Below are positions 1 to 9,642 of a DNA stretch of 28,418 nt, in pieces. The stretch is taken from contig DAOMNO010000024.1 of assembly GCA_035443885.1 (NCBI GenBank), forward strand, positions 1 through 28,418, read 5' to 3'. The translations under genes were made by a program, and so were the position numbers. Source of the DNA: DAOMNO01 sp035443885 (GTDB lineage: Bacteria; Planctomycetota; Phycisphaerae; Phycisphaerales; SM1A02). The notes under the pieces were generated by a model. The model saw only the letters and a program-made list of their open reading frames with translations, made no database searches and was not told where the DNA came from. Every line of letters begins with the position of its first letter. The stretch's first letter is position 1.

Positions 1-1
1 C

Positions 2-460
2 GGTGGCGCTGGTGGCGGGGGTGGGGGCGGCGGCGGTGCGGGCGGCGGGGGCGGCATTCCCATCGGCGATCCCCGCGAAGAGCGCGAGCGAGTCTCGGAA
101 GCCGAACGCGCGCAGCAGATCATCGACATCATCACCGACACTGTCGAACCAAACGCATGGGACGTAACCGGCGGCGAATGGGCCACGCTGCGCTACTACC
201 AGCGAACAATCATCATCAACGCGCCGGACTTCATTCACAGGCAGATCGGCGGTTATCCCTATCCCACGCGCCCGATCGGTACAGTAAACGCTGCCCCCTC
301 GCAGAGGCGGTTCGTCACCTTTGCAGGCGATCGCTCCGAAATCCGCTGGGCGGACGGGCGGCCACTCGATGAAACGCTTGAGCTGATCACGCCCGCCCCG
401 CTGCCCGCGCGCAAGCCGGATGCGGACAAGCCTTCGCCTGAGCAACCGAAGTCGGAGTAG
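2..460 (+). CDS. C-terminal part of a Gly-rich-linker protein, secretin-N/STN-like end
   Basis: This is the last 152 residues of a gene that begins before the window. The reading frame opens with about 18 residues that are almost all glycine, a flexible linker. A folded segment follows with the pattern IIDIITDTVEPNAWD, then ATLRYYQRTIIINAP and HRQIGGYPYPTRP. In planctomycete proteins, the order 'I..I..TV.P..WD..GG' followed by a 'L.I.....H.QI' stretch is typical of short secretin-N-like or STN-like segments at the end of secreted or envelope proteins. I infer that relation from pattern only. The C-terminus is charged and proline-rich and ends at a TAG. It converges on the amidase gene with a 19-base gap. 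The function is unknown because the main body is missing. Confidence 0.7.
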   Translation, partial: GGAGGGGGGGGGAGGGGGIPIGDPREERERVSEAERAQQIIDIITDTVEPNAWDVTGGEWATLRYYQRTIIINAPDFIHRQIGGYPYPTRPIGTVNAAPSQRRFVTFAGDRSEIRWADGRPLDETLELITPAPLPARKPDADKPSPEQPKSE

Positions 461-479
461 GTGAATCCCGCATGCCTGC

Positions 480-1226
480 TCAACCGAGCATGCGCCCGCT
501 GCGCACGCGGTTCATGTGCGCCTGCAGCGCGGTACCGGGGCAGGCGGTCTTGGCTCCATCCCATTCCTTGTGCGTGCGCACGCGCGCCATCGGCACGCGG
601 TATTCGCGCATCAGCCAGGAAAGATGGCGGTTGAGGGCTTCAAGCTGCGCGCTGGTCGGGGCCTGCTGATCGAAGTTGCCGAGCGCAAGCACGCCGATGT
701 TGCCTTCATTGTGGTTGGCGACATGCGCGCCCTGATGGGTGATCGGCCTGCATTCCCAGACGCGGCCTGTTCGATCGACCGCGTAGTGGTAGCCGATGTC
801 CCCCCACCCGCGATCATTGCGGTGGCCTCTGCGAATCTGCTCCAGCCGATCGCGTGTCGCGCCGTCACTGGTGTCGAAGAACGGTCTCATGCCGTCGTGA
901 TGCACGGTGATCGAATGCACAGGCAGCATGGCGTTCATGGATGCATAGTTGGGCTTCGCACTGGTCCAGCTTGTGCGCATAATCATGCCGGGCGGACCGT
1001 AGGGCGTGTGCGCGGGCACCTGCACCGGCTCAACCGCGATGACCGGCGGCGGGGCAGGCTCGCTGCGCCACGCAGGGCGAGGCACGCGCACGGTCTGCGT
1101 CGTGTTACCGCAGCCCGCCAGAAGAGCCATCCCGCCCAGCCCCATGAGCAGGAATGCGCGGCGAGAGGTCTCTGCGTCAGAGCCTGTCCGGTCAGTCGTC
1201 TGAGATGGATCGCGTTCAGTCGGCAT
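480..1226 (-). CDS. Tat-exported lipoprotein N-acetylmuramoyl-L-alanine amidase (PGRP/Amidase_2 fold)
   Basis: A 248-residue peptidoglycan amidase expected to cut the bond between muramic acid and L-alanine. The N-terminus carries a twin-arginine motif (SRRAF, Arg22-Arg23), a hydrophobic stretch and a lipobox LAGC with Cys39, so it is probably exported folded and lipid-anchored. The amidase domain covers about residues 95-235. It shows a VHHDG motif (His109/His110), GYHYAVDRTGRVWECRP, the H(Q)GAHVANHNEGNIGV strand and THKEWDG...TACPG. His109 or His110, His219 and Cys229 match the zinc ligands of the T7 lysozyme/AmpD family, so it looks catalytically intact. I chose the ATG at 1226 because a GAGG lies about 7 bases upstream. 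An in-frame GTG at 1268 would add 14 non-hydrophobic residues before the signal. It is divergent from prfA. Confidence 0.88.
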   Translation of the reverse strand: MPTERDPSQTTDRTGSDAETSRRAFLLMGLGGMALLAGCGNTTQTVRVPRPAWRSEPAPPPVIAVEPVQVPAHTPYGPPGMIMRTSWTSAKPNYASMNAMLPVHSITVHHDGMRPFFDTSDGATRDRLEQIRRGHRNDRGWGDIGYHYAVDRTGRVWECRPITHQGAHVANHNEGNIGVLALGNFDQQAPTSAQLEALNRHLSWLMREYRVPMARVRTHKEWDGAKTACPGTALQAHMNRVRSGRMLG

Positions 1227-1282
1227 GGCGTCCTCGCAACGTGCTGAACCGGGCATATCGTCAAGCACACGTGCGCGTCTTC

Positions 1283-1288
1283 AGTATA
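1283..1288 (-). promoter_or_regulatory. Candidate -10 box (TATACT) for the amidase gene
   Basis: On the minus strand the hexamer TATACT matches the sigma-70 -10 consensus at five of six bases, about 57 bases before the chosen amidase start. No convincing -35 box is visible at 16-18 bases upstream. The rest of the 179-base divergent spacer to prfA (1227-1405) holds a small stem (1343-1347 pairing with 1353-1357) and nothing else I can support. Confidence 0.2.
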
Positions 1289-1405
1289 AGCCGACACTCT
1301 TGCTGCACGCTTCACGATGAGTGCGGTAGAGTGCAGAAAATGCAGGCTCAACGCCTGAATGTGCAAGAATGCCCCGCCACGGCGATTGACTGACGAACAG
1401 AACCC

Positions 1406-2485
1406 ATGCCTGACGTGTCCGACAACCTCGTCCGCAAGCTCGATGAGCTGGATGCGCAGTTCGAACAGTTGAACGCGGAGCTGGTCGATCCGGCGGTGCT
1501 GGCCGACCATCGAAAGGTGCGTGCGGTTTCCATTCGCAAAGCTGCGATCGAGCCGCTCGTGTCGCAGTACCGCGAATACCGCCTTGCGCTCGCGCAGATG
1601 GACGAAGCACGGCTGATGACGGCGGAGCATGACGCAGAGCTGGCTTCGCTGGCTCGGCAGGAGCTGGCTTCGCTTGAGCAGCGCGCTTCCCTGCTCATGC
1701 AGTCCATTCAAAAGCAACTGGTTACCGCAGACGACCAGTCCATCGGTTCGGTCATCCTGGAAGTTCGCCCCGGCGTGGGCGGCGATGAAGCCGCGCTCTG
1801 GGCGGGCGACCTCGTGCAGATGTACGAAAAGTTCGCAGCGCAGAAACGCTGGAAGGTTGAAGTCATCGCTTCCGTCGGGGGTGAGATGGGCGGCGTCAAG
1901 CAGGCGATTCTCTCCATCGCGGGCGAAGGCGTGTGGGCACAGCTCGGCTATGAAGGCGGCACGCATCAGGTGAAACGCGTGCCCGCGACCGAAGCCCAAG
2001 GCCGCGTGCATACATCCACCGCCACCGTCGCGGTGCTGCCTGAACCGGAAGAGGTCGAGGTTGATCTCAACGTCGATGACGTGAAGGAAAACATCACCAC
2101 CGCGCAGGGGCCGGGCGGGCAGAACGTCAACAAGGTGGCGACGGCGGTGCACCTCATCCACGTGCCTACGGGAATCGAAGTGCGCATGCAGGAAACGAAG
2201 AGCCAGACGCAGAACCGCGAGCGGGCATGGCAGCTTCTGCGCGCGCGGCTGTATGAACGGCAGAAAGCAGAGGCCGACGCTCAACGCGCAGAAACACGAA
2301 ACGCCATGATCGGCCGCGGCGGGCGCGCTGAGAAAATCCGCACCTATCGCTGGAAGGAGAACCTCGTCGTCGATCATCGCGTGGGCGAGTCATTCAACCT
2401 CGGCGAAGTAATGGCGGGCGGCTTGCAGCCGATCATCGACAAACTCATCGAACAGGACACGGCGCAGCGGCTGGCGGGGCTGTAA
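1406..2485 (+). CDS. prfA: Peptide chain release factor 1
   Basis: A 359-residue class I release factor that reads UAA/UAG in the ribosomal A site and triggers hydrolysis of peptidyl-tRNA. The length is normal for RF1. The stop-codon-reading tripeptide is PAT (residues 193-195, in RVPATEAQGRVHTS), which is the RF1 form rather than the SPF of RF2. The catalytic GGQ is at residues 237-239 inside GPGGQNVNKVATAVHLIH. The C-terminus has the usual GGRAEKIRTY and FNLGEVMAGGLQPIIDKLI segments. No clear Shine-Dalgarno sequence precedes the ATG. The next gene starts two bases after the stop, so the two are probably cotranscribed. The usual bacterial partner prmC, which methylates the GGQ glutamine, is not next to it. 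Confidence 0.97.
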   Translation: MPDVSDNLVRKLDELDAQFEQLNAELVDPAVLADHRKVRAVSIRKAAIEPLVSQYREYRLALAQMDEARLMTAEHDAELASLARQELASLEQRASLLMQSIQKQLVTADDQSIGSVILEVRPGVGGDEAALWAGDLVQMYEKFAAQKRWKVEVIASVGGEMGGVKQAILSIAGEGVWAQLGYEGGTHQVKRVPATEAQGRVHTSTATVAVLPEPEEVEVDLNVDDVKENITTAQGPGGQNVNKVATAVHLIHVPTGIEVRMQETKSQTQNRERAWQLLRARLYERQKAEADAQRAETRNAMIGRGGRAEKIRTYRWKENLVVDHRVGESFNLGEVMAGGLQPIIDKLIEQDTAQRLAGL

Positions 2486-2487
2486 CC

Positions 2488-3846
2488 ATGAACACCGATG
2501 CCATCATCACTTCGGCGGCGCGATCCGTGATCGGGCTTGCACCGGCGGTCATGGGGCGCGAACACCTGACACAGGAAATTCTGGACACGCGCTCCGCAGC
2601 AGCTCGCGGCTGGTTCACGCCTGATGAAGACGACCGCGTGAGGCGGCGATTCTCGCAATACCTCACCGCGCGGGCGGGCTTGCTGCAAACCGTCGAGGAA
2701 CTCGCCCCCATCGCCCTGTCCGATCCGGGGCAGTTTGACGATCGCGATCGCCGCGCTGCGTTTCTCATCGCGTACACCGCTGCGTGCCTGCTCATTCGCG
2801 CTGCGAAGGCGCTGGTGAACGAACTCGGCGCGAACGCGCTCGTGCAGCGCAAGCTCAACGAGCCGGAGCCGCGACTGGGCATTCCTGGCGGGCAATACTC
2901 TGCGATCTATCGCTCCGTCACCAGCCCGTTCAACGCCTGGCGCATCCTTGATGCGGTGCGCTACGCCGATGCGCGCCGGGCGGAGTTGGAAGCACTGACA
3001 ACAGACACGCGCTTCGCGCCGGTGCTGGAGCTTCTGAACGCTGCGGAACCCGCAGCGAGAACGCCCGCCAAGGACTTCGCATTCGCGCGATTACGCTATC
3101 GGTTGCACTCGCTCCGCAGAAGGCACGCGGGCGCGTGGCAGAGCGCGATGTACGCCCTGCTGGAAATGGCCGGACGAATCATCTCAGAGCTGCGCAATCC
3201 GCTGGCGGGGGGTGGCGGTGGTAAGCGCGTAACCGCTGACATCATTGCGCAGTTCGGTGAGCTCCTTGAACCGGGCGACGTGCTGGTTACGCGGCATGAT
3301 GATGCGCTGACCAATCTGTTCCTGCCGGGCTATTGGCCTCATGCTGCATTGCATGTCGGCCCGCCCACCGCGAAGGCGTTGCTCGGCGTGTGCGCGCCGG
3401 AACGATGCGCCCGCACCTGGGTGGACGCAGCGCGCGTGCTGGAAGCGAAAAAGGATGGCGTGCTGCTCCGCGCGCTGGAAGACACGCTGCACGTGGACGC
3501 CGTGGCGGTGATCCGGCCTCGGCTTTCGCGAGAAGAACTGGCTCTCGGCATCAGCCGCGCGCTGGAGCATGAGGGCAAACCCTACGACTTCGACTTCGAT
3601 TTTTTCAGAACGGATTGTCTGGTGTGTACTGAAGTGGTGTACCGCGCGTTCGACGGATTGGGGCCGGTGCAGTTTTCACTCACGCCTCGCGCCGGGCGGC
3701 CGACGCTGGCTGCGGAAGACCTGCTCGACCTCGCGCTGGAAGGCCGGTGCTTTGAGCCGGTGGCGGTCTATGGGGCGAGAGGCGGCGGGACCGATATTGC
3801 GCGGGGGGCCGCCGCGGCCCGCATTCTCGAAGCCAGCTATAGATAG
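2488..3846 (+). CDS. YiiX/YebB-like permuted papain-fold cysteine hydrolase (peptidase C92 type)
   Basis: A 452-residue protein. The last 200 residues or so look like a permuted NlpC/P60-like cysteine hydrolase of the YiiX (C92) group. The start is LEPGDVLVTR near residue 258, followed by YWPHAALHVG with the presumed catalytic His285. The nucleophile region is FRTDCLVCTEVVYRAF, where Cys380 before TE and VYR fits the C-S/T-E-L/V-V-Y pattern of the family. The first 255 residues are mostly helical, with no signal peptide or membrane segment, and I do not recognise them. Family members hydrolyse amide or lipid-type bonds, but the substrate here cannot be told from sequence. It follows prfA by two bases and is likely translated from the same mRNA. 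Confidence 0.75.
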   Translation: MNTDAIITSAARSVIGLAPAVMGREHLTQEILDTRSAAARGWFTPDEDDRVRRRFSQYLTARAGLLQTVEELAPIALSDPGQFDDRDRRAAFLIAYTAACLLIRAAKALVNELGANALVQRKLNEPEPRLGIPGGQYSAIYRSVTSPFNAWRILDAVRYADARRAELEALTTDTRFAPVLELLNAAEPAARTPAKDFAFARLRYRLHSLRRRHAGAWQSAMYALLEMAGRIISELRNPLAGGGGGKRVTADIIAQFGELLEPGDVLVTRHDDALTNLFLPGYWPHAALHVGPPTAKALLGVCAPERCARTWVDAARVLEAKKDGVLLRALEDTLHVDAVAVIRPRLSREELALGISRALEHEGKPYDFDFDFFRTDCLVCTEVVYRAFDGLGPVQFSLTPRAGRPTLAAEDLLDLALEGRCFEPVAVYGARGGGTDIARGAAAARILEASYR

Positions 3847-3949
3847 CCCACCGGTTCCGGTGAAGCGGGGGCCGCGTTCTCCCGATAACTCTTGGCCTCA
3901 GCGCGCCCGTGTGGAGCGCGGCTGTCGGCGTTCAGGAGTCGTTCGTCAA

Positions 3950-4566
3950 ATGAAAATCATCGGTCCAGCGATCGCAGCGACCATCTGGGTTGGGATGGTC
4001 ATCGGCGGAACGGGCGTGCTGTATGTCTATGGCACGCAGCCGGGCGATGCAGGCGAAACCCCCGCACCGCTGCTGTGGCCGGTGGATACTGAACTGCCCC
4101 GCGAAGAGAACGCGCACACGCTGCTGCTGTTCGCGCATCCGCGCTGCCCGTGCACGCGCGCTTCGTTCGAGATGCTCCAGCGCGTACTGCTGCAATCGCG
4201 CGTGCCGGTCGTGTGTCATCTGGTCTTCGTCGCGCCGTCGGGCGTCGATGCAACGTGGATGGACGGCTCACTCATCAACGAAGCATCGCACATTCCGGGG
4301 ACGAAGGTCTATCGCGATCTGCATGCGCATGAGGCACGTCGATTCGGCGCGACGACTTCAGGCTACGTGCTGCTGTACGACCATCGCGGCGCGCTCGCCT
4401 TCAGCGGCGGGATCACCGCTTCGCGCGGCCACGCCGGGAACAACTTCGCTTCGGATTCGATCTCGATGCTGCTGAGCGGTTCCCCCGATCGCGCTGCAAC
4501 GCGCCGAGCGCCGGTGTATGGCTGCCCACTCTTCAATGCGGATGACTGCCGCGAGACGGAACAGAC

Positions 4567-4579
<13 letters not shown>
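3950..4579 (+). CDS. RedB-like thioredoxin-fold membrane-anchored protein with CPC motif
   Basis: A 209-residue protein with an N-terminal membrane segment or uncleaved signal (IIGPAIAATIWVGMVIGGTGVLYVYG, about residues 3-28). A thioredoxin-like domain outside the membrane follows. It contains LLLFAHPRCPCTRASFEML, where CPC replaces the usual CXXC, and a later SGYVLLYDHRGALAFSGGI strand pair typical of the fold. The C-terminus carries three more cysteines in YGCPLF, DDC and QTC. The HPxCPCxxAS and YGCPLF signatures fit proteins annotated as RedB in planctomycetes, from memory. The ATG at 3950 is preceded by AGGAG at 3934-3938; the same frame is open upstream but without domain content. The end overlaps the sensor kinase gene by 13 bases, so the two are translationally coupled. 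Confidence 0.72.
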
Positions 4580-6433
<1,854 letters not shown>

Positions 6434-6450
<17 letters not shown>

Positions 6451-8407
6451 CGCCTGCGCCGTCAACGCGATCATCCAGCATCGCCAGCACGCGAAGCAGT
6501 TCCCCCACCGACCACGCCTGCGCAGCGCAGCCGCCTGCGCGATGCGGCGCGTCGCCGTCATACACCTCGGCGATCTGGCCGACGCAGCCATGATCCAGCT
6601 CCGCAAGCAATGGCGCGATGACTGTTTCGACTTCTTCGCGCGATGACCCCGTGCGAATCATCGCTTCGCAGAACGGACCGATGAGCCACGGCCAGACCGT
6701 TCCCTGGTGATAGGCCGCATCACGCTGCATGAGATCGCCCTCAAAGCGGCCCTTGTATTCCGGGTCCGCGGGGTCGAGCGTGCGCAAACCGAAGGGCGTG
6801 AGTAACCGCTCGCGCACGATGTTGACAACGCCGCGCTGCTGCTCAGGCGTCAGCGGGGAATATTCGAGACTCACCGCGAAAATCTGGTTCGGGCGCACCT
6901 GCCTGCCGTGCAGGCCGCTCTCCGGCGCGAGGTCGAAGCAGCAGGATTTCTCCGCCCACCAGAATGCGCGACGAAACGACGCTGCGACGCGGTTTGCCAG
7001 CTCGCGCAGCTCACTCGCTTCCTTCGCCTCATCAGTCATGGATGCAAGACCATGCAGGGCGTGATGCCAGAGCGCGTTGACTTCAACGGCCTTGCCGAAG
7101 CGAGGCGTGAACGTAACGCCGTCGCGCTGTGCATCCATCCACGTCAGTTGCGTATGCTCGTTGCCCGCAGCGATGAGGCCATCATCGTCCATGCGGATGT
7201 CGAACATCGTGCCCGCGCGGTACGCCGCCACGATCGCGCGGCAGGCGCCCAGCAGCGCGCCCCGCGCAGCGACGTGCGGCACGGCGCGAAGCAGCTCGCG
7301 CACGGCGTGAATGAACCAGAGACTCGCATCCACCGTGTTGTAGTGCGCGCGATCCGTGTAATCGTCGAAGCGATTGGGAATCAAGCCGTCCTGCATCGAC
7401 TGCGCGAAGAGCTTGAGCACGGATTCCGCCTCAGCATGGCGACCCGTTGAAAGCAGCAAGCCGGGCAGGGCGATCATTGCATCGCGGCCCCAGTCGGCGA
7501 ACCACGGATAACCCGCCATGATCGTCGTCATCGGGTGAGGATGATTTCGCCTCGTACGCTGCACGATGAACTGATCCGCAGCAAGCTCCAGCCGACGACG
7601 AGCGGCCCCTCTCGCGCCTGTCGCTTCACGCTGCACGGGCGGTGGCGAAGCGACCGTGCGGACATGATGCGGCTGAACCAGCTCCGCAGTCAGCACAACA
7701 CGACATCGCCCGTCGATCAGGGGCACATCGCAGTGCAGAACGCCCGGCGTCCAGGCATCCTCGCGCCAATGCTGGCCGCGATCGCGATCATCCGCATACG
7801 CGAAATCGTGCCACCAGTTCGGCTCTTCGCGCCACGCGCCGTCAGAGGCCTGCAGCTCCAGCGCGAGACCTGCCGGCTCGCGCGATCGCACGAGAAGCCG
7901 CTGGGCGCTTTCAACAGACCACGACATTTCGCTGGCCGCTCCACCCGCATGACGAAGGCCGTGAAAGTCGCGCATCGTAAGCAGCGGGCGCAGGCGCAGT
8001 TGCGCACGGTCGCCCGGACCTTCGATTTCGTACATCACGTTGACGGCGTTGCGGCCTGCGACCAGTCGCAACGTGCGCGAGATTCTCGCGTCACCGTGCG
8101 CGTAGGTCCATGTCGCAGCGTGAGGCAATGCGGCGCGGAACTCCACGAGCCGCTTCCAGCCGTCCGGGTGGCGATGAAACGTCTCGCCGAATCGCTGCGA
8201 CGCAATCGAGAAAATGCCGCCCGCAAGCTCAATGTCTTCCACGACGCTGTGCAGCGCGAGAACGCGGCCGACGGGCGGATTCGCAGATGCAATCAGCCAG
8301 CCGTGATAGCGGCTCATGTTCGCGCCGATGGCGGAACCCATAGCAAAGCCGCCGAGACCATTGGTCAGCAGCCATCGCCCCGCCGGATCGGTGAACGGAG
8401 CGGTCAC
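6434..8407 (-). CDS. Glycogen debranching enzyme, amylo-alpha-1,6-glucosidase (GH133 type)
   Basis: A 657-residue glycogen debranching enzyme. The N-terminal beta domain opens with GRWLLTNGLGGFAMGSAIGANMSRYHGWL, the classic start of the bacterial GDE_N domain. The (alpha/alpha)6 catalytic part has WFADWGRDAMIALPGLLL, the GLIPNRFDD segment, NTVDASLWFIHAVREL, and near the end EGDLMQRDAAYHQGTVWPWLIGPF. These are hallmarks of the amylo-alpha-1,6-glucosidase family, which removes alpha-1,6 branches during glycogen use. I chose the GTG at 8407 because AGGAG sits six bases upstream. A TTG at 8458 would add 17 residues but has no ribosome site. It is the last gene of a minus-strand run, 87 bases after the small RGDYT protein. 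Confidence 0.93.
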
Positions 8408-8494
8408 GCTCGGCTCCTGAAAGGTTTTTTGCTCATATCGCGTCGCACCGCGCCACAATGCAGCGCGAAAGTCGCCGCGTCAAGTGGGCACGTA

Positions 8495-8815
8495 TCACTG
8501 GCGGGCAATGCGAAAGACGTTGTCGAGCAGCGCACCGTCGCGAAGCATGACAAGGTTCCGGCGAGCATCTTCAATTTCATAAACCAGCAGTGTTTGTGCG
8601 CGGCTGTCGATGACGTAGAGCAGCTTGTATGGCGTGCCGCCGCCTCGGCCGGAGTCCGACGTCACCAGCGTGTAATCGCCCCGCGAGATGGTCGCGTCTG
8701 CATAGGCAGGGTTGCCCGGCAGCCGCCCGGCCTGCACGATGATGAGCGCAGCGATCACAAAAGCAGACGCCCACAACACGGCGGCGGAAGGATTGATTGA
8801 AGTTTGGGCAGACAT
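8495..8815 (-). CDS. Small membrane-anchored RGDYT-motif protein A (unknown function)
   Basis: A 106-residue protein I do not recognise by name. Residues about 10-32 form a membrane or signal segment (AVLWASAFVIAALIIVQAG). The outer part starts at ISRGDYTLVTSDSG, runs through YKLLYVIDSRAQTLLVYEIE and ends NVFRIARQ. The short strand-turn-strand pattern of YVIDSRAQTLLVYE looks like one blade of a beta-propeller or a small beta sheet. The neighbour at 8868-9173 has the same layout and the shared core RGDYT...LY(V/L)(I/V)D(S/T)..Q..., so the two are diverged tandem paralogues. I chose the ATG at 8815; a GTG at 8830 gives five more residues. No strong ribosome site is visible. Confidence 0.65.
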   Translation of the reverse strand: MSAQTSINPSAAVLWASAFVIAALIIVQAGRLPGNPAYADATISRGDYTLVTSDSGRGGGTPYKLLYVIDSRAQTLLVYEIEDARRNLVMLRDGALLDNVFRIARQ

Positions 8816-8867
8816 GATGTTATGTCTCACTTGTCAGTTGTCAGTTACCAGCGCCTGATACCTCGCC

Positions 8868-9173
8868 TCACCGTGACTGTTGGCCACCGCGGAAGAAGTT
8901 GGCTGCATCGGCAGCGAGGTTGCGATAGCCAACGCCCTTAAGCTGCTTGGCGTTCTGGTCATAGGTCACGATCACCATATCCTGATTGATGGTGTCCACG
9001 AGGTAGAGCACGCTGGACTCGGTGCCCGCCGCGTTGCCGCCGATCATCGTGTAATCGCCCCTCGCGCGAACTTGTGCGTTCACAAGCGGGCTGAAGGTAA
9101 CGGCAGCGAGCACAAGAAGCAGCGCGCCGTTCAGAGCGATCAGGCCGCGAAGGTTGGAAGCTCGTGGTTGCAT
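8868..9173 (-). CDS. Small exported RGDYT-motif protein B (unknown function)
   Basis: A 101-residue paralogue of the next gene downstream. The N-terminus has a basic start (MQPRASNLR) and a hydrophobic stretch LIALNGALLLVLAAVTFSPLVNAQ, a likely signal peptide with cleavage after NAQ or an anchor. The mature part begins RARGDYTMIGGNAAG, then SVLYLVDTINQDMVIVTYDQNAKQLKGVGYRNL, and ends with FFRGGQQSR. The ATG is supported by AGGAG nine bases upstream. The gene sits 52 bases before its paralogue and 114 bases after the 70-residue membrane protein, all in one direction, so a shared transcript is likely. The function is unknown, but the consistent export signals put the products at the cell envelope. 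Confidence 0.7.
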   Translation of the reverse strand: MQPRASNLRGLIALNGALLLVLAAVTFSPLVNAQVRARGDYTMIGGNAAGTESSVLYLVDTINQDMVIVTYDQNAKQLKGVGYRNLAADAANFFRGGQQSR

Positions 9174-9287
9174 GAAGCGTTCTCCTGACCCCCGACTGCC
9201 CCCCCGGCACGCCGAACCGCCCCACTGGATTCGCGGCGGACTGTTTGCTGTCGCGTTTCGGCTGATTCACGCGCGAGTGAGCGCGAA

Positions 9288-9500
9288 TCAGTCCTGATGG
9301 CCGCGCTTCGAGGGCATGAAGCTGATGGTGACAACGATCACGAGCAGCAACGCCATGATGCCGTACCCGACGATCGGATTCGGCGTGCGCGTCAGATTGG
9401 GCTGTGGAGCCGCCTGGGCGAGAGCCACCGCCGGGGCAGCCAGCACAACGGCTGCTGCAAAGGCCTGATTCATCATGCGTCGGAAAGTCGTGGGCTTCAT
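9288..9500 (-). CDS. 70-residue exported protein with C-terminal membrane anchor
   Basis: A very small protein with a signal-like N-terminus (NQAFAAAVVLAAPAVALAQ, cleavage probably after ALAQ), a short proline-rich linker and one membrane helix, NPIVGYGIMALLLVIVVTISFM. It ends in a cytoplasmic tail PSKRGHQD. The predicted mature product is about 40 residues, mostly one helix. The same frame is open far upstream, but that part is a glycine-rich translation of a repetitive G-run tract and is not convincing as protein. I therefore start at the ATG at 9500 (a second choice is the ATG near 9476). It belongs to the minus-strand run with the two RGDYT proteins and may work with them at the membrane. 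Confidence 0.6.
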   Translation of the reverse strand: MKPTTFRRMMNQAFAAAVVLAAPAVALAQAAPQPNLTRTPNPIVGYGIMALLLVIVVTISFMPSKRGHQD

Positions 9501-9528
9501 GCACTGCAAGCATAGGAATGCTCGCACG

Positions 9529-9599
9529 CCCCCGCAACCCCCGGACACCCCGGAACCCCCGGAACCCCCGCAACCACCCCCCGAACACTCACTCCCCCC
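9529..9599 (-). repeat. G-run tandem tract, potential G-quadruplex
   Basis: On the minus strand seven runs of 4-6 guanines follow each other (9594-9599, 9577-9582, 9565-9569, 9556-9560, 9548-9551, 9538-9542, 9529-9533). The loops are mostly 4-5 bases, with GGGGGTTCC-like units repeated. It lies between the HYExAFE gene and the 70-residue gene, on the sense strand of their likely transcript. It could fold as DNA or RNA quadruplex just before the small gene. Confidence 0.6.
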
Positions 9600-9642
9600 A
9601 TCAATCCCATGCCGCCGACAATCTTCCGGCTGTCCCTCAGCT

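Noticed and set aside
1227..1405. Possible tRNA or small RNA in the amidase/prfA spacer
   Set aside because: Only a 5-bp stem is visible; no cloverleaf or T-loop pattern.
983..2377. Open frame of about 464 codons opposite prfA and the amidase start
   Set aside because: Spans two real genes and their promoter region and shows no domain.
3847..3949. Extension of the CPC protein upstream to about 3569
   Set aside because: The frame is open there but overlaps the end of the C92 hydrolase in another frame and lacks any domain; the membrane segment begins at 3950.
7535..8800. Open frame of about 421 codons opposite the debranching enzyme
   Set aside because: Antisense shadow of GH133 sequence with no motif or start site.
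9187..9223. Second C-run cluster as a CRISPR-like or repeat array
   Set aside because: Only three runs with unequal spacing; no repeat-spacer structure here or elsewhere in the window.
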